Assembly (NCBI RefSeq): GCF_003049525.1
Contig: NZ_PYWL01000001.1
Coordinates: forward strand, 558,001-622,000
Length of the DNA: 64,000 nt
From: Lysinibacillus fusiformis
GTDB taxonomy: Bacteria; Bacillota; Bacilli; Bacillales_A; Planococcaceae
Direction of reading: 5' to 3'
How positions within the stretch are numbered: position 1 is the stretch's first letter; every line of letters starts with the position of its first letter. Below the pieces are notes generated by a model. The model ran no database searches and was not told the origin of the DNA. It saw only the letters and a program-made list of their open reading frames with translations. Below, piece after piece: positions 48,443 to 56,712 of this stretch. The translations under genes were made by a program, and so were the position numbers.

Positions 48443-48765
48443 CAACAACCGCTTATATGGTATGGCTGATTATTGGCTGTGCGCTTGTCACATGGCTACC
48501 ACGTGTCATTCCGTTTATTTTTGTACGCAGTGTCACACTCCCGGATGTAGTGCTAAAGTGGCTTAGTTTTATTCCTGTTTGTATTTTAAGTGCTCTTGTC
48601 ATCGAAAATTTAATCGATACCGAAAGTGGCAAAGTTGTGACTCTTGATTGGCCAGTCTTTATTACATTCGTGCCAACGCTAATTATTGCGCTCATTACAA
48701 AAAGTTTATCTATTACTGTCGTTGCAGGTGTTATCATAATGGCAGCTGTGCGATTTTTCATGTAA
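48439..48765 (+). CDS. azlD: Branched-chain amino acid transporter subunit AzlD
   Basis: A 108-residue small partner of AzlC with four hydrophobic segments and the pattern TWLPRVIPFIF (residues 19-29). It overlaps azlC by four bases. AzlD homologues are required together with AzlC for export activity. Confidence 0.88.
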   Translation: MTTTAYMVWLIIGCALVTWLPRVIPFIFVRSVTLPDVVLKWLSFIPVCILSALVIENLIDTESGKVVTLDWPVFITFVPTLIIALITKSLSITVVAGVIIMAAVRFFM

Positions 48766-48766
48766 A

Positions 48767-48800
48767 AAGGTCAGTCCCCACGAGGACTGACCTTGTTTAT
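48767..48800. terminator. Terminator after azlCD
   Basis: AAGGTCAGTCC and GGACTGACCTT form a perfect stem between azlD and csbA, usable in both directions. Confidence 0.8.
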
Positions 48801-49018
48801 TTCTTCATTTTACTTGCTAACCAAAAGCCCACCGTTAATGAAAATGCATCTATAACGAAAATAATTGGTGGGGATGTATATCCTGCATATACTGAGGCAG
48901 CGATAAGCGCAATAGCCAATAATAGAGCAACATAGCGATTATACGTAATTCTTGTGAACAATAGCACCAATAAAGCAGGTATGAAGAGCGCCAACATCAT
49001 TTTCCCAAAAACGTCCAT
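48797..49018 (-). CDS. csbA: CsbA-family small membrane protein
   Basis: A 73-residue protein with two to three hydrophobic helices and the pattern LVLLFTRITYNRYVALLLA. It matches CsbA, a SigB-controlled small protein of unknown function in B. subtilis. Its start shares a base with the minJ stop, so the two are coupled. Neighbours minJ, ctpB, ftsEX, uvrBA match the B. subtilis region. Confidence 0.8.
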   Translation of the reverse strand: MDVFGKMMLALFIPALLVLLFTRITYNRYVALLLAIALIAASVYAGYTSPPIIFVIDAFSLTVGFWLASKMKK

Positions 49019-50199
49019 TATATATCCCTCGGCTCAGCAAGTAGTAATCCAATTCGGTAATGATCATTACTATAAATGACATGCTGCGTTAAACGAATTT
49101 CATTGTTTCGATCTAGCACTTCGAGACGACAATGAGCGGCATTCAATTGTAATGCCTCGTATAATTCACTTTCTGTAAAAATAGAAACACCATTTACTTT
49201 CCGAATACATTCCCCTGCAAGTAAGCCCATTTTCTCAGCTGGCGAATCAGGAAACACTGCTGCAATAATTGCACCCTTTGTGCTAGGTGCTACCGCATAA
49301 TGATCTGTTTTATCCTGCTGAGCATAATAGATGGAGATGATGATACGGATAATTGCTCCCAACCCAAGCGTCATATAACCGATCATTGGTTCAAGATATG
49401 CAGCCAGCCCCCCTATTAAAATAAGCTGTCCAAGTATAACTACAGAACGCCCAATTTTAGGAAATACTAGGGCAGGTAAATCCCTTCTTATCAGCTTCGA
49501 AAAGCCAATTACGAGTGGGAAAAGGACCAGTGCAAAGCTAGTATCCCCTATCGTAAACTGTGGCCAGTACGGGAATACAGCAGAAATCGCATCACCAGGC
49601 ATAACAAAGAAAATAGGCAGTACCCAAACATTTCTTGAACGATAGACAATCGCCTGCATACCTCGTTTTGTTTTTTCCACGCAAGGTGTTGTGACCTTCA
49701 TTGCTGCACGTCGAATTAAAAGACCTTCAGCAATAACACAAAGACCTACAAGAATAGAAATGGTAACGATAGCCCCATTCTCTAAATCGACACCTGCTAG
49801 GGAAATGTTCCACCAAGTAAAGGACCAGTTGTAGTAAGACATAGCCCATATTGCTAGCGTTGCTATACCCATTGTTAAAATAGGTGACAAAGCATTTAGG
49901 AAATACAATACGAGCCCTACTACCGAGACTGCTATTACAAGGATTAAAAAAACTTTTGGAACGGTAAGCCCTGCCGCCACACTAATTAGCGAAATAAGCA
50001 ATGCATAAAGCCATCCATCTTTCCATTGTCCGACTAACTCTGTCCAGCCCCAAATAATCCGTCTATTAAAATATTTACGCTCCTGCTTTACGCGACGATA
50101 ACCTAATAAAATAGCAAATATGATGGCTACATACAGTAATGGGTTGAGTAAAAAGCGGCCAATCGCTGTTACAATTTCTAATAATATATCACTAACCAT
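49018..50199 (-). CDS. minJ: Division-site topology factor MinJ
   Basis: A 393-residue protein with several transmembrane helices over residues about 10-280 and a C-terminal PDZ domain (PDSPAEKMGLLAGECIRKVNGV near 320-340). MinJ bridges DivIVA and MinD so the Min system blocks division near poles. Length, topology and position between csbA and ctpB match B. subtilis MinJ (YvjD). Confidence 0.88.
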   Translation of the reverse strand: MVSDILLEIVTAIGRFLLNPLLYVAIIFAILLGYRRVKQERKYFNRRIIWGWTELVGQWKDGWLYALLISLISVAAGLTVPKVFLILVIAVSVVGLVLYFLNALSPILTMGIATLAIWAMSYYNWSFTWWNISLAGVDLENGAIVTISILVGLCVIAEGLLIRRAAMKVTTPCVEKTKRGMQAIVYRSRNVWVLPIFFVMPGDAISAVFPYWPQFTIGDTSFALVLFPLVIGFSKLIRRDLPALVFPKIGRSVVILGQLILIGGLAAYLEPMIGYMTLGLGAIIRIIISIYYAQQDKTDHYAVAPSTKGAIIAAVFPDSPAEKMGLLAGECIRKVNGVSIFTESELYEALQLNAAHCRLEVLDRNNEIRLTQHVIYSNDHYRIGLLLAEPRDI

Positions 50200-50320
50200 A
50201 CGAACACCCGCCGTTTCTATCTTGAATACTATGAATTTATTGTATCAAACGACTACACTCTTGCGTAGTACAAACTCATAGAAAGCTCTGTATTATGGTA
50301 TTTTTGTTCTACTAGTGAGT

Positions 50321-51763
50321 TTATTGTTCGATTGCGTGTAGTAAAAAACTAGTTGCCATTTGGAATTGTTGGTCGTTTTGACGGTCTACTTTATAATTTT
50401 TTAATGTTTCATTCAAGCTATTAAAGAAGGTCGTATCCATATAAAATTCATCTTCTGCTAGTTTTAATTTTTTCTGTTTTCGATAAAGGTTAACCGCTTC
50501 AGCCGTTGTATCATCCATATAACCATCTAAGCGATCAATCTGATAGCCAAGTTTCTGCAAGGCATTTTGAGAATAAGAAATTTCCTCGCTCATATCGCCC
50601 ACTTTAAACTTCCCTGTCAGAGGATGTAGTTGAAAAGCGAATAATTCATTTTGCTCAATTACTAAGCTTGCCTCAATGCCTTGCCCATGAATCCATTCAC
50701 GTTTTGGTGTTAGCCATTTATTCGTGGATAATTTAAGCTCTCCGCCATTCGAAAGCTCCCAGGATTCCTGTACAGTTCCTTTCCCAAAGCTCTTCACCCC
50801 AACAAGAGAAGCACGCCCCCAGCTTTTTAAGGCTCCGCTCAATACTTCACTTGCAGACGCACTTCCTTGATTTTGTAAAACAACAATCGGAATTTTGTTC
50901 ATTTTTTCTAAATATTTTTCATCGATACCTTTTGTTTGTGTTTTTAATGGTTCCATAGCACCTTCAGCATTTTGCATATATGCAAATACCTTGCCACTAT
51001 CTAATACTGTGCTTAGTAGCGCTGCGACGCTATGTAAATACCCCCCTGGATTATCACGAACATCAATAACAATTCCTTCAACATCTTTCCGAAGTAATTT
51101 ACTTGTTTCAGCAACCCATTCATTTGCCGTCTTCTCACCAAACAGTGAAATCGAAACATAGCCAATTGCTGTATCCTCTACTTTTACAACTTCACTTGAG
51201 ACAGTCTTGTTAGAGATCGCAGCCCGCTCCATTGTCATCTTAATATGCTTATCCTCACTTGGACGGTAAACAACAATGGTAACCTTCGTCCCCTTCTCCC
51301 CTTGAATTAAATGCATCAATTCGCTCATCGTTTTACCATCTACACGAATACCATCAACTTGTACAATTTCATCGAGTGAACGCATTCCAGCCTTCTCTGC
51401 TGGTGATGAACGAACAGGGGAAACTACGATAAATTTCCCTTTATTTTCTGAGAGTTCAATCCCAATACCTACTCTTTCTTCAGCTAGCATTTGTCGATGT
51501 TGCTCAGCCTCTTCCTTGGAATAATAAGTGCTGTAAGGGTCCTTAATGGCATCTGCCATACCACGAAGGGCTCCTTCCACCAAAGCATCCTTTTTTGTAC
51601 TGTATACTGATTTTTCTTCAATGAGGGTTATGGCCTCACCAATTGTGTCAACCTCCGTAACAGGCTCCTTTTTATCACCAATATTAAACCAATCAAAGTA
51701 AATACCACTGCCTACCACTAAACTACTAAGTAGGACACCGACACCGGCCGTTAATTTGCGCAA
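50321..51763 (-). CDS. ctpB: Carboxy-terminal processing protease CtpB (S41)
   Basis: A 480-residue S41 serine peptidase. After a membrane anchor (about 5-22) come a PDZ domain (ELSENKGKFIVVSPVRSSPA... near 100-185), the peptidase domain with catalytic Ser in NQGSASASEVLSGA and Lys in KSFGKGTVQ, and a C-terminal peptidoglycan-binding-like helical repeat. B. subtilis CtpB cleaves SpoIVFA and helps activate SigK during sporulation. The start is TTG 51763 behind GGAGGAGGG. Confidence 0.92.
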   Translation of the reverse strand: MRKLTAGVGVLLSSLVVGSGIYFDWFNIGDKKEPVTEVDTIGEAITLIEEKSVYSTKKDALVEGALRGMADAIKDPYSTYYSKEEAEQHRQMLAEERVGIGIELSENKGKFIVVSPVRSSPAEKAGMRSLDEIVQVDGIRVDGKTMSELMHLIQGEKGTKVTIVVYRPSEDKHIKMTMERAAISNKTVSSEVVKVEDTAIGYVSISLFGEKTANEWVAETSKLLRKDVEGIVIDVRDNPGGYLHSVAALLSTVLDSGKVFAYMQNAEGAMEPLKTQTKGIDEKYLEKMNKIPIVVLQNQGSASASEVLSGALKSWGRASLVGVKSFGKGTVQESWELSNGGELKLSTNKWLTPKREWIHGQGIEASLVIEQNELFAFQLHPLTGKFKVGDMSEEISYSQNALQKLGYQIDRLDGYMDDTTAEAVNLYRKQKKLKLAEDEFYMDTTFFNSLNETLKNYKVDRQNDQQFQMATSFLLHAIEQ

Positions 51764-51911
51764 ATCTTCCCTCCTCCGTCTCTTTTACTGTATGACACTA
51801 TTTTTTCAAACATACAAGATTAGTTTTCAAAATTATGATTTGAGGAGATACTTTCTATCACTTTGTGAGCAATCGGCATTACTCTGTAGAAATGTAAAAA
51901 ACTTCTATGCA

Positions 51912-51941
51912 TGATGAGATTCCTCATCACGGTGTCACCGT
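51912..51941. repeat. Two adjacent small palindromes upstream of ctpB
   Basis: GATGAG-ATTC-CTCATC and ACGGTGTCACCGT lie side by side, directly before the next terminator and about 150 bases upstream of ctpB. Confidence 0.45.
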
Positions 51942-51947
51942 AAAATA

Positions 51948-51992
51948 AAAAAATCTGCTCGTTTCTACTATAGAAACTGAACAGATTTTTTA
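51948..51992 (-). terminator. Terminator of the TlpA-like gene
   Basis: AATCTG and CAGATT with GTTTCTA/TAGAAAC inner pairing; T7 follows on the minus strand. Confidence 0.85.
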
Positions 51993-51996
51993 TGAA

Positions 51997-52584
51997 TTAA
52001 TCTAATGCATCTACATATTCTTTTAACATATCCACGTCCATTGGTCCTTTAATGGCACGTTGAATATAGCCGTTTGAATCAATAAAATAAGTTGTCGGAA
52101 TGGTGATAATTTGGTAGTCTGAGCCTGCTGAATTTTCAGGATCCAACAAAATTGGGAATGTTAGCTCAAAGCTATCTCTAAAAGTCATCACCGTATCCAC
52201 TTTCGCATCCGCTGTCACATCACGCTCAGCAGATGTTAAATTGACTGCTACGATTTCTACATTTTTTTCTTTGCCATATTTATCATAGAAACTTTGCATA
52301 TGGGGCATTTCTGCCTTACATGGTGGACACCATGTCGCCCAGAAATTTAATACAACCTTCTTTCCACGAAGATCACTTAATGTGATATCTTCCCCATCTA
52401 AGCTTGTTAATGTAAAATCAGGCGGTGTATCTCCATTTCCTAAACCAATTTCTCGCTCCCCTATATCCTTGCCAAGAGCAGATTTTTCAATCGCTCTGTC
52501 TTCATTAATTTGCTGTCTAACATATGTACCAATCATCGCAACTACTAAAAGCACGACAATCAGTAGTCCAATATTTTTTTTCAT
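51997..52584 (-). CDS. Membrane-anchored thiol-disulfide oxidoreductase (TlpA/ResA-like)
   Basis: A 195-residue protein with one N-terminal membrane anchor (about 4-24) and an extracytoplasmic thioredoxin fold carrying the active site WATWCPPCKAEM. ATG 52584 follows GGGAGGG. ResA-like proteins reduce apo-cytochrome c; StoA acts in spore cortex synthesis; either role is possible. The partner gene just upstream (two-base gap) encodes a membrane protein. There is no cytochrome or CcdA gene in the window. Confidence 0.88.
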   Translation of the reverse strand: MKKNIGLLIVVLLVVAMIGTYVRQQINEDRAIEKSALGKDIGEREIGLGNGDTPPDFTLTSLDGEDITLSDLRGKKVVLNFWATWCPPCKAEMPHMQSFYDKYGKEKNVEIVAVNLTSAERDVTADAKVDTVMTFRDSFELTFPILLDPENSAGSDYQIITIPTTYFIDSNGYIQRAIKGPMDVDMLKEYVDALD

Positions 52585-52586
52585 TC

Positions 52587-53219
52587 TTACCCTCCCAATT
52601 TGATTCGTTCTTCTTGTTCTAAAACTATACCAAGACAAAGCAATAATAAACTCATACCTACAGCCGTTTGCCCTATACCAAGTGGCTGGAAGAAGGCAAC
52701 AATGATTAGACCAACTGTATACAGTATTAAGCCTCGTTTTACTCCTCCCTGCATTTTCCATAGTATGAAGACGGTCAATACACTTAGTACCATTAATGTA
52801 GTAACTTCACTCGTTGTAGAGTTGTCGTTGAACAGCACTACAAGCCATTGATAAATGGATTGAGTTAAGATGATCGCCCAGCTATACGCCATTATACGAT
52901 GGCCTTGTAACGAGAGATTATGTCGCTTCCGCCATACTTGCAAAGATGCAGCGATGACGCCAAGAAAAACACCAACTGTACCTCCATTGAAATAAAGTAA
53001 TGAGATAGGCTGCGCCACCACTGATTTAAAGTCAGTGACAAGCAAGCTAAACTTCCACACAAGTATAAATGTAAAGGCTGCATCACTATATGCCTCAGAC
53101 CACTTTTTTGAAAATTGTAAGCGCAGAATAAGCCAAACTATGAAAAATGTAATAAGTAGAGCAATTGCAGTTGCTGGTAAAGTTAGTGCTCGGATGGAGT
53201 ACCAATTTGTATTGATCAC
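52587..53219 (-). CDS. Integral membrane protein of unknown function, partner of the TlpA-like protein
   Basis: A 210-residue protein with about seven hydrophobic segments. The region YFNGGTVGVFLGVIAA followed by WRKRHN has a weak resemblance to prolipoprotein diacylglyceryl transferase (Lgt), but the key catalytic region of Lgt is not evident. It is co-transcribed with the TlpA-like thioredoxin gene (two-base gap), so the two may work together. I do not recognise the family with confidence. The gap from 53220 to 53497 upstream holds no gene. Confidence 0.7.
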   Translation of the reverse strand: MINTNWYSIRALTLPATAIALLITFFIVWLILRLQFSKKWSEAYSDAAFTFILVWKFSLLVTDFKSVVAQPISLLYFNGGTVGVFLGVIAASLQVWRKRHNLSLQGHRIMAYSWAIILTQSIYQWLVVLFNDNSTTSEVTTLMVLSVLTVFILWKMQGGVKRGLILYTVGLIIVAFFQPLGIGQTAVGMSLLLLCLGIVLEQEERIKLGG

Positions 53220-53497
53220 TCTCTAATCCACCTCCGAAAGATACATACAGCATAGCATAGAACTTTTCAACATAAGCCAATTTCACACTGTGTTCAGAAA
53301 ATCTTAAGAAATATACCCCACTACGTATATATTCATCATAACATTAAATAGAATCTGATCATAGGAAAAGGGAGGAGCTTCGCTAGTTCCACGTCCTAAC
53401 AATATTGCTGTTTACCCAAATAGTTATGGTTAGCTAGTAATTCAATTTTTTCGTTGGAGCACTAAACATATTTAGGTCCTTCATAATGCTGAAGGAC

Positions 53498-53536
53498 AAA
53501 AAAAAGCTACACACTAGATTGCTCTAATGTATAGCT
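53498..53536 (-). terminator. Terminator of the M23 peptidase gene
   Basis: The minus-strand stem AGCTATACATTAG / CTAGTGTGTAGCT is followed by T8. A further perfect hairpin GTCCTTCA / TGAAGGAC at 53476-53497 lies next to it. Confidence 0.8.
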
Positions 53537-53542
53537 GATAGT

Positions 53543-54853
53543 TTACAATGGAATATATTTTAGCGGGTTTACACTACCAACTGCTTGTCCTCTCCAAGGT
53601 CCAATGTGCACTTCGAAGTGTAAGTGTGGACCAGTAGAACGACCAGTGCTACCCATTGCAGCAATTTGCTGACCTTGCGTTACTTCTTGTCCTACACTCA
53701 CATTAAATGAATTTAAATGTGCATAGACAGTTGTATAAATTTGCCCATCCACCGAATGCGTCAGAATGACAACATTTCCATAGGAACTTAGTGGTGCAGC
53801 GTAAGCAACTACTCCATCCGCTGCTGCCCAAATTGGTGTCCCTGTTGAATTGGCGAGATCCACACCATAATGGAATTCAGGGCCTGCTCCAAGGTTCCGC
53901 CATCCATAAGGTGATGTTAAACGACCATTCGTTGGTTTTATCCATGTGCCGTTCGATTGTGGGGCATTAACTGTACCACCTGATGAGCCGCCACCGCCAT
54001 TGTTGGCAGCAGCTGCAGCCGCTGCAGCTGCGGCTGCTTTACGTTTTGCTTCTTGCTGACGAGCAATTTCAGCTAAACGTTTTTGCTCAGAAATAATTTG
54101 ATCCTGTAATTCTTGGCTTACTTCCAAAGCCTCTGAATATTCTTTTTCAAGTAATACTTTTTCTGATTTTAGCTTTTCTTGCTCTTTTTCTAATTGGTCA
54201 ACTAATTTATTTTTCTCAGTCTTTTGGCTATTTAAGGAAGCCTTTAATCGTTCAAGCTCCGCTCGTTGACCTTCCAACTTTTTACGTTTTTCTTCTACAA
54301 TTTGCTTTTGTTCTTCTAATTTTTGCTTATCATCTTTTTGATCTTGAATAATTTGACGATCCGCTTCCATTAAGGCATTGACCGCAGAGAATCGATCAAT
54401 AAAGTCTACAAAACTATTAGAACCTAATAATACGTCTAAATAGCTAACAGAGCCTCCTGCTTGAATTGCTCGAGCCCGCTCTTGTAATAAAACATCGCGC
54501 TCTTCAATTTTATGCAATAGTTCTTTAATAGACTCTTCTAGTTTTTTTATTTCTTCATTCGTTGCTTGAATTTCGGCTTGTACTTTTTTTATATCACTAT
54601 TTGTTTTGTCGATTTCAGCGTTTAATGCTTGAATTTGATCTATGATTTTTTGTTGTTTTTCTTGATTCGCTGTAATGGCATTTGATTTGTTTGAAATGGA
54701 TGAATTTAATTCATTTTTCTTTGTTTCAATTTGCTTTTTCTCTTCTTTTAAATCCGATAAACTTGTTGCAAACGCTGATGGAGTTTGGATAAAAAGAATT
54801 AGAGCAGATGCTACTGCAAGTGTTTTCAATGTGTTTTTTGCCTTACTTTTCAC
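53543..54853 (-). CDS. Coiled-coil M23 (LytM) peptidoglycan hydrolase, likely FtsEX effector
   Basis: The start is GTG 54853 behind AAGGGGAG; residues 1-29 form a signal peptide. A long coiled coil (about 30-260, Lys/Glu/Gln-rich) contains the globular insert GSVSYLDVLLGSNSFVDFIDR seen in CwlO/PcsB/EnvC-type proteins. After an Ala-run and Gly/Ser linker, residues about 310-436 form an M23 zinc peptidase: FHYGVDLAN and HLHFEV carry the zinc ligands. M23 enzymes cut peptide cross-links. The gene follows ftsX in the same direction, suggesting FtsEX activates it. In B. subtilis the FtsEX target CwlO has an NlpC/P60 domain instead. Confidence 0.88.
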   Translation of the reverse strand: MKSKAKNTLKTLAVASALILFIQTPSAFATSLSDLKEEKKQIETKKNELNSSISNKSNAITANQEKQQKIIDQIQALNAEIDKTNSDIKKVQAEIQATNEEIKKLEESIKELLHKIEERDVLLQERARAIQAGGSVSYLDVLLGSNSFVDFIDRFSAVNALMEADRQIIQDQKDDKQKLEEQKQIVEEKRKKLEGQRAELERLKASLNSQKTEKNKLVDQLEKEQEKLKSEKVLLEKEYSEALEVSQELQDQIISEQKRLAEIARQQEAKRKAAAAAAAAAAANNGGGGSSGGTVNAPQSNGTWIKPTNGRLTSPYGWRNLGAGPEFHYGVDLANSTGTPIWAAADGVVAYAAPLSSYGNVVILTHSVDGQIYTTVYAHLNSFNVSVGQEVTQGQQIAAMGSTGRSTGPHLHFEVHIGPWRGQAVGSVNPLKYIPL

Positions 54854-54911
54854 CGATTGAACTCCCCTTCGACTATTTTTCCCACTCACAAATATCCGCT
54901 GTGAGTGTAAA

Positions 54912-55796
54912 CTAAATTTTTAAAAACTTACGCACTGACATGAAGCTTCCCCAAATACCGATCAACACACCAATAAGTAACAGAAGACCGCTCACCTGAT
55001 ACACGAGTGGAGAAAAATCTAATACTTGAATGAGCTCACCTTGTAAACGAGGTGCAATAATTTTATATATATTGTGGTAAAGGGTTGTGACAACCGCAAT
55101 CGGAATAATAGAACCTAAAATTCCGAGCCACATACCTTCCAATAGGAACGGGATACGCACGAATGAGTTCGTGGCACCTACTAGTTTCATAATTTCAATT
55201 TCATCTCGTCGAGCAATAATCGTAATTCGAATAGTATTTGAAATTAAGAAAATCGCTGTGAATAATAACCCTAAAATAAGCACGATTCCTACATTACGAC
55301 TCATATTTAAGAAGTTAAATAGTTTTTCTACTTTGCCTTCACCATACATAACGTCATATGTATACTCATATTTATCAATCGCCTTCGCCACTTTTGCCGT
55401 TTGCTGAGGCTCTGTTGCTTTTACATAAATTACATTACGTAATGGGTTACTTTGCTCAAATAGCTTAAAATCGTCACCAAAATCTTTAACTAATTTGGTT
55501 AACTCATCTTCCTTAGTTGAGTAGTTCATTTCAGAGACACCGGGCAATTTTTTAACTTTCTCAATGAGCGCTTTTTCTGCCGCCTCATCTGCTGTTTCAT
55601 CAATTAAGACTTTAATCTCAACGTCGTTTTCTAAATCCGATGCCACTTTATTTAAATTCATCATAATAAGCGCAAAAACGCCAACTAGGATAAGTGTAAC
55701 TGTGACTGCACTGACAGACGCAATCGTCATCCAGCTATTTCGTCCAAGAGACTTAATACTTTCACGGAAGTGACGCTTTACAGTACTAAATTTCAT
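54912..55796 (-). CDS. ftsX: FtsX, membrane subunit of the FtsEX complex
   Basis: A 294-residue protein with four transmembrane helices and a large extracellular loop between the first two (about 55-170), the usual FtsX topology. FtsX senses ATP hydrolysis by FtsE and activates a peptidoglycan hydrolase. ATG 55796 follows GGAGGTGA and overlaps the end of ftsE by 11 bases. Confidence 0.95.
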   Translation of the reverse strand: MKFSTVKRHFRESIKSLGRNSWMTIASVSAVTVTLILVGVFALIMMNLNKVASDLENDVEIKVLIDETADEAAEKALIEKVKKLPGVSEMNYSTKEDELTKLVKDFGDDFKLFEQSNPLRNVIYVKATEPQQTAKVAKAIDKYEYTYDVMYGEGKVEKLFNFLNMSRNVGIVLILGLLFTAIFLISNTIRITIIARRDEIEIMKLVGATNSFVRIPFLLEGMWLGILGSIIPIAVVTTLYHNIYKIIAPRLQGELIQVLDFSPLVYQVSGLLLLIGVLIGIWGSFMSVRKFLKI

Positions 55797-56472
55797 AGCC
55801 GTATTCACCTCCGTGTTCATCACGGACAATTAACCCGCCCTCAATAGCGATAACTCGACGTCGAATCGTATTCACAATCTCACGGTTATGGGTCGCCATT
55901 ACAATGGTTGTCCCCCGCGCATTAATTTCTTCAAATAAATTCATAATCTCCCATGAAGTTTCAGGATCAAGGTTCCCCGTAGGTTCATCCGCAATCACAA
56001 CTTTTGGTACATTGACGATAGAGCGTGCAATGGACACTCGTTGTTGCTCTCCCCCTGAGAGCTCATTCGGAAACATTCTAGCTTTATGCTTTAATCCAAC
56101 AAGCTCTAAAACTTCCATAACGCGACGTCTAATCTCATCAGGTTGTTCCTCGATTACTTCTAGCGCAAACGCTACGTTCTCATAGACATTCAAACGAGGT
56201 AATAATTTAAAATCTTGGAAAACAACTCCAAGTTGACGACGCAAATATGGGACTTTCTTATTCTTTAACGTTGCTAAATCGATACCATTTACAATAATCT
56301 GCCCTGACGTTGCTTTTTCTTCACGGTACATCAATTTGATAAATGTAGATTTACCTGCACCACTTGGGCCTACTACATACACAAATTCACCCTGCTTTAT
56401 GTTTACAGAAATACCATTTGTCGCAACAACGCCATTGGGGTACTTCTTCGTTACATTTTTCATTTCTATCAT
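55786..56472 (-). CDS. ftsE: FtsE, ATPase of the FtsEX complex
   Basis: A 228-residue ABC ATPase. Walker A GPSGAGKST, the Q loop GVVFQDFKLL, signature LSGGEQQRVSIARSI and Walker B VVIADEPTGNLDP are intact. I chose ATG 56472 behind AGGTGG. ftsX overlaps its end. It powers FtsX-controlled wall hydrolysis at the septum or side wall. Confidence 0.96.
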   Translation of the reverse strand: MIEMKNVTKKYPNGVVATNGISVNIKQGEFVYVVGPSGAGKSTFIKLMYREEKATSGQIIVNGIDLATLKNKKVPYLRRQLGVVFQDFKLLPRLNVYENVAFALEVIEEQPDEIRRRVMEVLELVGLKHKARMFPNELSGGEQQRVSIARSIVNVPKVVIADEPTGNLDPETSWEIMNLFEEINARGTTIVMATHNREIVNTIRRRVIAIEGGLIVRDEHGGEYGYEI

Positions 56473-56631
56473 GATTAAACCACCTAAAACTCTCACTATG
56501 TAAGAGGTATTTCATTTACTATTATAGCACTCTATTTCTGTTTTTTTATTACAGTTTCATTTCAATCCGTGGCAGTTCCTTCTATTTCGTTCTTTCCTTG
56601 CCATAATCCTTAAAAATTTGACATAAAATAA

Positions 56632-56709
56632 AAACAGCAATCGACGACATCTATTGTCGATTGTTGTTTCAAAAGAAAAAAGCATCCAGGCAATCAGCCT
56701 GAATGCTTT
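56632..56709 (-). terminator. Two tandem hairpins after yvlB
   Basis: On the minus strand a stem AAAGCATTCAGGC / GCCTGGATGCTTT with T6 is followed at once by AACAATCGAC / GTCGATTG and T5. Both look like terminators for yvlB. Confidence 0.75.
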
Positions 56710-56712
56710 GTA

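Noticed and set aside
54001..54060. GC-rich repeat at 54001-54060 as a mobile repeat
   Set aside because: It encodes the poly-alanine linker of the M23 peptidase in frame, using varied Ala codons.
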